The position numbers and the translations under genes are program-made. Under the pieces are notes generated by a model. It worked only from the letters and a program-made list of their open reading frames with translations. It was not told the DNA's origin and did no database searches. A stretch of DNA of 7,826 nt from Polyangium sp. (in: bacteria) (GTDB lineage Bacteria; Myxococcota_A; Polyangia; Palsa-1104): contig JANWLJ010000231.1 of the NCBI GenBank assembly GCA_025450955.1, forward strand, positions 1 to 7,826, given 5' to 3'. Of the stretch, positions 1 to 4,725 are shown piece after piece; positions within the stretch are counted from its first letter, which is position 1; every line of letters starts with the position of its first letter.

Positions 1-774
1 CAAAGTGCGCGGGCTGGCGAGCAGCCGATAGCGCACCCGCGAAAAGCAGGGATCGCCCGGCTTGATCGTCTCCGGCGCGCGCGCGAGCGCCGCTTCGATC
101 TCGGTCGAGAGTCGATACTGGCGCGCGATCGCCCGGGCCTCATCGAGAGTCGACGGATCGGGCGAGGCGGGTCCGGATCCGATCGCCGCCGGGTCGTCGC
201 CGATCACGTCGGAGAGCGCGAGCACCTCGAGCTCGCCCGCGCAGGCCTGGGCCAGCCGGCCGCCGAGCGCGCGCCCGAGGTGACGCCGCACGATATTGAT
301 CTCGCCGATCGGCGCGCCTCCGTCGAGAAGCGCGCGGGTCGCCGTTGCGAGCGCGCATACCGGGAGGCCCGAAAGCGGCGCGCCGAGGAGCGAGGAGGCG
401 CCGCCCGAACGACAGAAGATCGCTCGTTCGTTTTTTCCGAGCCGGCGCGCGGCGTCGAGGAGCGCGTCGGTCGCGCGCACGCTGCGCTCGTCGGGAAACG
501 GATGGGCCGCTGCGAAAAGCTGAAGCGGCGCCGGCGCGGTTTCGCCCGCGAGCGGCGCGCGCGCGATCACCAGACCGCCGATCAGATCGTCGCCGAGCGC
601 CTCGGCCGCGCCGCGCGCCATCGCCGGCGCCGCTTTTCCCGCCGCCCACAACGCCCGCGCTCCGGGCAGCTCGCCCGCGAGCGCCGCGCGTACCAGAGGC
701 GCGCCCCCGAGCTTGGCGATCGCGCGCCGCGCCGCCTCGACGAGCGGTGCCCGCAGTCTGACGCGTTGCGCCAC
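1..774 (-). CDS. glycerate 2-kinase, DUF4147/MOFRL family (partial, C-terminus beyond left edge)
   Basis: ATP-dependent cytosolic kinase expected to phosphorylate D-glycerate to 2-phosphoglycerate, feeding glyoxylate or serine carbon into glycolysis. Homologues are often misnamed hydroxypyruvate reductase (TtuD). The 258 visible codons cover the N-terminal domain. Family signatures in order are AAGKAAPAMA (residues 44-53, with the conserved Lys47), AHPFPDERS (90-98), SGGASSLLGAPLSGL (123-137), INIVRRHLGRALGGRLA (159-175) and LSDVIGDDPAAIGSGP (187-202). The C-terminal MOFRL domain would lie off the window. The start is GTG at 774: an in-frame TGA lies at 789-787 and no other usual start codon lies between. 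No strong ribosome binding site is visible, only GAG three bases upstream. One oddity is that the Lys usually seen in the KGG of the RRHLS..KGG motif is Leu170. The gene is divergent from the amino acid dehydrogenase across 90 bp. Family assignment is firm; the exact substrate is inferred. Confidence 0.9.
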   Translation of the reverse strand, partial: MAQRVRLRAPLVEAARRAIAKLGGAPLVRAALAGELPGARALWAAGKAAPAMARGAAEALGDDLIGGLVIARAPLAGETAPAPLQLFAAAHPFPDERSVRATDALLDAARRLGKNERAIFCRSGGASSLLGAPLSGLPVCALATATRALLDGGAPIGEINIVRRHLGRALGGRLAQACAGELEVLALSDVIGDDPAAIGSGPASPDPSTLDEARAIARQYRLSTEIEAALARAPETIKPGDPCFSRVRYRLLASPRTL

Positions 775-801
775 AAGCTCATCGTATCACACGCATTTTC
801 G

Positions 802-830
802 TTGAACGGCAGGCGCTCGATCGTTATAAC
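802..830 (+). promoter_or_regulatory. sigma70-type promoter for the amino acid dehydrogenase
   Basis: TTGAAC at 802-807 and TATAAC at 825-830 are separated by exactly 17 bases. This is the closest match to the housekeeping consensus in the window. Predicted initiation near 837 gives a leader of about 28 bases before the GTG at 865. The -10 sits inside the palindrome GTTATAAC (823-830), so it also reads as TATAAC on the other strand, but no convincing -35 accompanies it there for the divergent kinase gene. Found by inspection only. Confidence 0.6.
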
Positions 831-854
831 CGCCGCGCCGAAGAGGCACAGAAA

Positions 855-859
855 AGGAG
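855..859 (+). promoter_or_regulatory. ribosome binding site that sets the GTG start of the dehydrogenase
   Basis: AGGAG at 855-859, within GAAAAGGAG, lies five bases before GTG 865. The reading frame stays open far upstream (to about 280), but those upstream codons overlap the glycerate kinase gene antisense and encode Arg/Ala-rich sequence unlike any dehydrogenase. This site is therefore the evidence for placing the true start at 865. Confidence 0.75.
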
Positions 860-864
860 CGCGC

Positions 865-1932
865 GTGGAGATCTTCGAGACCCTGTCCCAGCTAGGTTAT
901 GGAGAGCTGCACTTTGGACGCGACGAAGCGTCCGGCCTGCGCGCGATCGTGGCGATTCACTCGACGCGCCTCGGCCCGGCGATCGGCGGCAGCCGCATCC
1001 GCGCCTACGCCACCGAGGCCGACGCGATCGACGACGTCACCCGCCTGGCGCAGGCGATGACCTACAAGGCGGCGGTCGCGCGGCTGCCGCACGGCGGCGG
1101 CAAGGCGGTCTTGATCGCGCCGCCCGGCCTGAACACGCCGGCGTTCGGCGCCGACAAGCGCACCGCGCTCTTCCGCGCGTTCGGCCGCTTCGTCGACGGG
1201 CTCGCGGGCCGCTACGTCACCACCGAAGACTCCGGCACCGGCGCCGCCGACATGGACGTGATCCGCACCGTCACCAAACACGTGCTCGGCGCGTCGGCGG
1301 AAAAGGGCGGCTCGGGCGATCCGTCGCCGCTCACCGCGCTCGGCGTGCGCCGCGGCATCGAAGCGGTGGCCGAGCACGTCCTCGGCAAGCCCGCGCTCAC
1401 CGGGCTTCATGTCGCGGTCCAGGGCGTCGGCCACGTCGGGGCGTATCTCGCGCGCGAGCTGAAGCAGGCGGGCGCGCGCCTCACCATCACCGACGTGGAT
1501 CCGGCGCGGCGGGCCGCGCTCGCCGCCGAGCTCGGCGCGACCGTCGTCGAGCCCGACGCGATCCTCGAGACCGAGTGCGACATCCTGGCGCCCTGCGCGC
1601 TCGGCGGGGCGCTCACCGAGTCGCTGGTGCCGCGGCTGCGCTGCCGGGCGGTCGCGGGCGCGGCGAACAACCAGCTCCGCACCGCCGAGGCCGGCCGCGC
1701 CCTCTACGCGCGCGGGATCTTCTACGCGCCCGACTACGCAATCAACGCCGGCGGGCTCATCAACGTCGCCGAAGAGTTCGCCGGCTACGACAAGGATCGC
1801 GCGCGCGAAAAGACGCTCGCCATCTACGACACCATCTCCGACATCATCGCCCGCTCGCGCCGCGAGAACACCCCGCCGGAAGTGATCGCCGACCGAATCG
1901 CGCAAGAAGTGGTCGCGAACGGACGCGCCTAA
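865..1932 (+). CDS. Glu/Leu/Phe/Val dehydrogenase family protein, leucine dehydrogenase-like
   Basis: NAD-dependent cytosolic oxidative deaminase of a hydrophobic L-amino acid to its 2-oxo acid, reversible with ammonia. It is likely involved in branched-chain amino acid breakdown or supply of branched fatty acid precursors. The protein has 355 residues, against about 365 for Bacillus leucine dehydrogenases. The N-terminal substrate domain has LGPAIGG (36-42), MTYK with Lys68 and PHGGGK with catalytic Lys80, and TTEDSGTGAADMD (119-131, with Asp122). GDPSPLTALGV (151-161) leads into the Rossmann domain, with VQGVGHVG (185-192) and Asp210 ending the second strand, favouring NAD over NADP. DILAPCALGG (239-248), AGAANNQL (264-271) and YAPDYAINAGGLINVAEE (287-304) complete the family pattern. 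GTG 865 is chosen from AGGAG five bases upstream. The pocket differs from Bacillus leucine dehydrogenase (Ile40, Thr120, Leu298), so leucine as main substrate is uncertain. Family call firm, substrate moderate. Confidence 0.93.
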   Translation: MEIFETLSQLGYGELHFGRDEASGLRAIVAIHSTRLGPAIGGSRIRAYATEADAIDDVTRLAQAMTYKAAVARLPHGGGKAVLIAPPGLNTPAFGADKRTALFRAFGRFVDGLAGRYVTTEDSGTGAADMDVIRTVTKHVLGASAEKGGSGDPSPLTALGVRRGIEAVAEHVLGKPALTGLHVAVQGVGHVGAYLARELKQAGARLTITDVDPARRAALAAELGATVVEPDAILETECDILAPCALGGALTESLVPRLRCRAVAGAANNQLRTAEAGRALYARGIFYAPDYAINAGGLINVAEEFAGYDKDRAREKTLAIYDTISDIIARSRRENTPPEVIADRIAQEVVANGRA

Positions 1933-1977
1933 ACCCCGTTTCATCCCCCTGAAGAGAACTTTTTCGAAGCGCGGCCG

Positions 1978-1983
1978 TATTAG
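1978..1983 (+). promoter_or_regulatory. candidate -10 element just upstream of the small exported protein
   Basis: TATTAG lies five bases before ATG 1989, in the 56-bp gap after the dehydrogenase. No good -35 is seen 16-18 bases upstream. If used, transcription would begin at or next to the start codon, giving a leaderless mRNA. This would fit the poor ribosome binding site: AGAGGG at 1982-1987 is only one base from the ATG. Weak evidence; read-through from the dehydrogenase promoter is an alternative. Confidence 0.25.
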
Positions 1984-1988
1984 AGGGC

Positions 1989-2423
1989 ATGCGCGCTTTG
2001 GGGATCGTGTTCGCGGTGGGGACGATCGGGCTCGGGGTGGCGGCGCTGCGCGGAACCTCGTCGGCGCAGGCCGAAGATCGGGTGGTGGCACAGAGGGCGG
2101 CGGCGGTCGAGTCGTCACGCGATCGTGAGGACGCGGAGCGAACGCGGGTGGCTTCGGCGATCGTTCACGCGAGCGGGCCGGTGCCGTTTGGAATGGTGCC
2201 GGCGACCGCGCCTGCGGAGGATCCTCTCGCCGAGGCCGAGGCCGAAGACGATCGCTGCCCGACAATTCCGAGCGCGGAGGAGCAGCGCGACGACGGCTGT
2301 CCCGATCCGGCGATCGTCACCGTCGACGGGCGGCAGCGCTACATCGGCGAGGTGGCGCTCGACGTCGAGACGGTGACCGATCCGCAGCCGCTCGAGAGCG
2401 ATGAGCGGATCATGTACCGCTGA
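1989..2423 (+). CDS. small exported protein of unknown function with OmpA-linker-like Cys motif
   Basis: I do not recognise this 144-residue protein. Residues 1-28 look like a signal peptide (Met-Arg, then a hydrophobic run, then SSAQA before Glu-Asp), so export to the periplasm or outer membrane is likely. Residues 29-60 are charged and Ala-rich, possibly helical. Residues 72-90 are acidic and Pro/Ala-rich. DDRCP (87-91) and DDGCPDP (101-107) place two Cys 14 residues apart, in the manner of the Asp-rich DxCPD...DGCPD linker found before OmpA C-terminal domains. The following IVTVDGRQRYIGEVALDV (109-126) resembles the first strand of such a domain, but the protein ends 18 residues later, so no peptidoglycan-binding domain is present. 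It could be a degenerate remnant or an independent small protein. The gene follows the dehydrogenase by 56 bp and its end overlaps convergent hisS by 14 bp. Real gene likely, function unknown. Confidence 0.65.
   Translation: MRALGIVFAVGTIGLGVAALRGTSSAQAEDRVVAQRAAAVESSRDREDAERTRVASAIVHASGPVPFGMVPATAPAEDPLAEAEAEDDRCPTIPSAEEQRDDGCPDPAIVTVDGRQRYIGEVALDVETVTDPQPLESDERIMYR
2379..2411. terminator. nested inverted repeat at the convergent gene junction, possible bidirectional terminator
   Basis: GATCCGC (2379-2385) and GCGGATC (2405-2411) form a perfect 7-bp inverted repeat. Between them CGCT (2389-2392) and AGCG (2397-2400) form a smaller hairpin. The structure lies inside the last codons of the small exported protein and reaches the hisS stop codon, where any terminator serving both convergent genes would have to be. 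There is no T tract on either strand, so a canonical intrinsic terminator is not shown. Confidence 0.3.
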
Positions 2424-3693
2424 GGGCGGCCACGAGACCGGCCTGGTCGAGCTTGCGCTCCTGCCGGGTCGCGCCGTCGCGCAGGCTGTAGACGCCGCTT
2501 TTCGCCTCCTCTTCGCCGACGATCACGAGCTGCAGGAGCTCGGTGGCGGTCGAGTACTTGAACAGCTTGTCGCGCTTCATCGCGCCGACGAACCGCACCG
2601 CCACTCCGGCGCGCCGGAGCGCGAGGCTGAGCCGCTCGGCCGCCGCCACCTGCTCCGGATCGGCCGCGGCGACGAGCAGCGCGCGCGATCCCTTCTGCGC
2701 CGCGCCGCCCCGCTCTTCGAGCAGGCCAATCAGCCGCTCGACCCCGAATGAAAATCCGACCGCTCCCTGCGGCTGCCCGCCATAGAGCCCGACCAGATCG
2801 TCGTAGCGCCCGCCGCCGCCGAAGCTGCCAAAACCGGCCGCGCTCTTGGCGTGCGCCTCGAAGATCGGTCCGGTGTAGTAGTCGAGCCCGCGCACCAGCG
2901 TCCAATCGAACTGCAGCTTGTCGGAAAATCCGAGCCGCTCCGCCTTGGCGAAGATCTCTTCCAGCTCGGCGACGCCCTCGCGCCCCTTGTCGTCGGCGCC
3001 GACCCGCTCGGTCGCCTGCGCCAGCGTGTCGACGACGATCACGTCGAAGAAGCGCTCGAACTGCGCCTCGGTGAGGCCGTAGGCGACGAACTCCTTGCGC
3101 ACGCCGTCCTTGCCGATCTTGTGCAGCTTGTCGAGCGCGCGCAGCGCGTCGGCCTTCTTCTCCGGCGGAATCCCCGACACCCGCACCTGCGCGTCGAGGA
3201 TCTTGCGGCTGTTCAGGAGCAGCTTGTACTCGGGCAAATCGAAGCCGCGCAGCACCTCGGTCGCCATGAGGAGGATCTCGACCTCGCAGTCGGTCGAGTA
3301 GGAGCCGAAGACATCGGCGTCGGCCTGATAGAACTCGCGATAGCGCCCGGCCTGCGGCGCGTCGTAGCGCCACACCTTTCCGATCTGATAGCGATGCAGC
3401 GGCCGCGGCAGCTCGGCGTGCGACGCCGCCACCCGTCCCGTCGACGAAGTCAGATCGAAGCGCAGCCCGAGCCGCCGGCCCGCCTTGTCGTCGAAGGCAT
3501 AGATCTCCTTCTCCGCCGCCGGCCCGCTCTTGAGCGTGAGCACCTCGAGATACTCGAACGCGGGGGTGTCGATCTCATCGAAGCCGTACAGCTCGAAGAA
3601 GCGGCGCAGCCGATCGAACACCACGCGCCGGGTGCGCATCTCCGACGGTAAAAAGTCCCGCGTGCCTTTGGGGGTCTCGAATTTCTTGGCCAT
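2410..3693 (-). CDS. hisS: histidyl-tRNA synthetase (archaeal/eukaryal-type catalytic motifs)
   Basis: Class II aminoacyl-tRNA synthetase that charges tRNA-His with histidine in the cytosol. The protein has 427 residues, normal for the family. The N-terminus has TPKGTRDFLP (7-16). Motif 1 lies around FDEIDTPAFEYLE (38-50). Motif 2 spans RYQIGKVWRYDAPQAGRYRE (101-120) and continues into FYQADADVFGS. The histidine-specific motif LVRGLDYYTG (266-275) is intact, followed by FGGGGRYDDLVG (291-302) and motif 3 GFSFGVERL (313-321). The C-terminal anticodon-binding domain starts near 337. LRFDLT (77-82) and REFYQADADVFG resemble the archaeal/eukaryal branch more than E. coli HisS (RPEGT). SSTGR (83-87) replaces the usual VPLAR of that branch. 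ATG 3693 is the only likely start because an in-frame TAG lies just upstream; no ribosome binding site is evident. It lies 65 bp after the TPR-like gene on the same strand and overlaps the convergent small gene by 14 bp. Confidence 0.97.
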   Translation of the reverse strand: MAKKFETPKGTRDFLPSEMRTRRVVFDRLRRFFELYGFDEIDTPAFEYLEVLTLKSGPAAEKEIYAFDDKAGRRLGLRFDLTSSTGRVAASHAELPRPLHRYQIGKVWRYDAPQAGRYREFYQADADVFGSYSTDCEVEILLMATEVLRGFDLPEYKLLLNSRKILDAQVRVSGIPPEKKADALRALDKLHKIGKDGVRKEFVAYGLTEAQFERFFDVIVVDTLAQATERVGADDKGREGVAELEEIFAKAERLGFSDKLQFDWTLVRGLDYYTGPIFEAHAKSAAGFGSFGGGGRYDDLVGLYGGQPQGAVGFSFGVERLIGLLEERGGAAQKGSRALLVAAADPEQVAAAERLSLALRRAGVAVRFVGAMKRDKLFKYSTATELLQLVIVGEEEAKSGVYSLRDGATRQERKLDQAGLVAALSGT

Positions 3694-3705
3694 GATGACG
3701 GCGCG

Positions 3706-3714
3706 AGCCTAGCA
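3706..3714 (-). promoter_or_regulatory. candidate extended -10 promoter for hisS
   Basis: Read on the minus strand, TGC followed by TAGGCT forms an extended -10 (TGn plus hexamer) within the 65-bp gap upstream of hisS. No recognisable -35 lies 17 bases further upstream, which is tolerated by extended -10 promoters. Predicted initiation near 3699 would leave a leader of only about six bases, consistent with the lack of a ribosome binding site. hisS may also be transcribed from upstream of the TPR-like gene. Confidence 0.35.
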
Positions 3715-3758
3715 CTACTGCGCGCAATCTTCCCGTCGCCGTCGCTATTGCGGCTGAA

Positions 3759-4658
3759 TCAATGCGGCCTGATGGTGAGCGTCGCTGGCGTGTTGGGACC
3801 GACCTTGTCCGGCAAGGTCGCCGCGAGCACGCCGGCCAAGATCGCGCCGGCCGCCACGCCGCCCACCACGCCCCAGAACCAACCGCGTTTGTAGATCGCG
3901 CGCGGGCGCGCCTTGACCTCGATCGCGAGCGGACGGCCGAGCGAGCCCGCCCCCGCCACCGGCACGCCCGAGTCGTCGAGCAGATCGAAATAGTACTCGA
4001 GCGCCGGCGGCTCGACCTGCATCCCGGGCACCCGCGCGACGAAGCGCCCACCGCGCGCCGCCTGAGCGACGCGCGAGAAACGAAGCTGTCCGCGGGTGCG
4101 ATAGAAGAGCTCCATCTGGGTCGCGACCCCGCCCGGATAGACGACCGCGAGATCGACCGCGCCGCCTTCCTGCGGCTTTGGCGGCGACAGGATCGGGCGC
4201 ACCTCGGGCAACGCCGGCCGGTCGGGCTCGACGCCGCCCTGGCTGGTGGCGACCTCGGCGCGCGCCGACTCGAAGACCGCGCGCACCCGCGGCGAGATGG
4301 TGCGATCGAGGACGAAGCTCGGGTCGACGCCGAGGAGGTTGGCGAAATCGCCGCGCGCCGCGTCGATGTCCCCGAGCGCGACGTGACAGAACGCGAGCGT
4401 CCGATAGGTGACGATCTTCTCGTCGCGGGTGAGCGTCTCGGCGAGCGCGCGGTGAAGGAGGTCGATCGACTGCGGATATTCCAGCGCGTCGTAAGCGGCC
4501 AGTCCCTGTTTGACCAGCTCGCTGTCGATCTCCCGCGGCTCACTCTCTTGCGCCCGCGCGGTGCGCGCCGTCGAGGCCAGCGTCGCGGACGCGACCAGGA
4601 AGAGGAGCACGAGGGAGCGGACCGGGGTGCGGAGCATGCTGAGCACCGCGTTCATCAT
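3759..4658 (-). CDS. TPR-like envelope protein with signal peptide and C-terminal membrane helix
   Basis: No specific function is recognisable. The 299-residue protein begins with a signal peptide: Arg-containing n-region, hydrophobic SLVLLFLVASATLA (15-28), likely cleavage after ARTARA near residue 36. Residues 43-115 form about two TPR-like helical hairpins (LAAYDALEYPQSIDLLHRAL, then YRTLAFCHVALGDIDAARGDF). VDPSFVLDRTISPRVRAVFE (111-130) is a typical ending for such repeats in myxobacterial envelope proteins. A Pro-rich linker (143-163) leads to a probable beta-sandwich (166-249), including LEYYFDLLDDSG. A Gly/Ala-rich membrane helix spans about 259-282, after Lys-Arg. The protein is therefore probably periplasmic and anchored by its C-terminus. 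The start is uncertain: ATG 4658, 4655 or 4637 all precede an intact signal peptide and none has a clear ribosome binding site. It lies upstream of hisS on the same strand and is divergent from the Cys-rich lipoprotein. Confidence 0.8.
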   Translation of the reverse strand: MMNAVLSMLRTPVRSLVLLFLVASATLASTARTARAQESEPREIDSELVKQGLAAYDALEYPQSIDLLHRALAETLTRDEKIVTYRTLAFCHVALGDIDAARGDFANLLGVDPSFVLDRTISPRVRAVFESARAEVATSQGGVEPDRPALPEVRPILSPPKPQEGGAVDLAVVYPGGVATQMELFYRTRGQLRFSRVAQAARGGRFVARVPGMQVEPPALEYYFDLLDDSGVPVAGAGSLGRPLAIEVKARPRAIYKRGWFWGVVGGVAAGAILAGVLAATLPDKVGPNTPATLTIRPH

Positions 4659-4679
4659 AACATCATTTGGGATAGCGAG

Positions 4680-4695
4680 AAAAGCCGCCGCTTTT
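4680..4695. repeat. perfect inverted repeat in the divergent intergenic region
   Basis: AAAAGC (4680-4685) and GCTTTT (4690-4695) are exact inverse complements around the four-base loop CGCC. The element lies roughly midway between the divergent starts at 4658 and 4726. It could be an operator or, read in either direction, a short hairpin with a T-rich 3' arm. Its position in a shared promoter region favours a regulatory role, but no regulator is identified. Confidence 0.45.
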
Positions 4696-4701
4696 GCATT
4701 T

Positions 4702-4713
4702 CGCCATTTGGCG
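4702..4713. promoter_or_regulatory. palindromic candidate operator next to the lipoprotein promoter
   Basis: CGCCATTTGGCG consists of 5-bp arms (CGCCA and TGGCG) separated by TT. It sits two bases upstream of the candidate -10 at 4715-4720 and 13 bases before the lipoprotein start codon, so a bound protein would block that promoter. It is the second perfect inverted repeat in this 67-bp gap and has a different sequence from the first. Confidence 0.4.
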
Positions 4714-4714
4714 G

Positions 4715-4720
4715 TAAGAT
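4715..4720 (+). promoter_or_regulatory. candidate -10 element for the Cys-rich lipoprotein
   Basis: TAAGAT lies five bases before GTG 4726. TTGCAT at 4694-4699 is a possible -35, but the spacing of 15 bases is short and the match is three of six. Initiation from here would give a leaderless mRNA or nearly so. The alternative is that a ribosome reads a weak GATGAG-like site at 4718-4723. Confidence 0.3.
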
Positions 4721-4725
4721 GAGTC

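Noticed and set aside
582..782. A 66-codon minus-strand frame starting with ATG at 782
   Set aside because: It is out of frame with the glycerate kinase motifs, which read cleanly from GTG 774, and its product is Arg-rich without features.
280..864. N-terminal extension of the dehydrogenase frame to 280
   Set aside because: The extra 195 codons encode Arg-rich sequence, overlap the glycerate kinase gene antisense and precede the AGGAG-plus-GTG start at 865, which gives the normal family length.
892..2265. A 457-codon open frame on the minus strand opposite the dehydrogenase
   Set aside because: It is Arg/Asp/Ala-rich without any family motif and lies antisense to a gene with full dehydrogenase motifs. 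Long antisense frames are expected at this GC content.
2851..3651. A 266-codon plus-strand open frame opposite hisS
   Set aside because: It is an antisense shadow of an intact hisS with every class II motif. The Leu/Arg/Glu-rich product matches nothing I know.
4651..4682. TATGAT (4659-4654, minus strand) as a -10 for the TPR-like gene
   Set aside because: It overlaps the candidate start codons and no -35 lies at the right distance. It would work only if translation starts at ATG 4637, so I kept it as a start-site ambiguity and not as a promoter.
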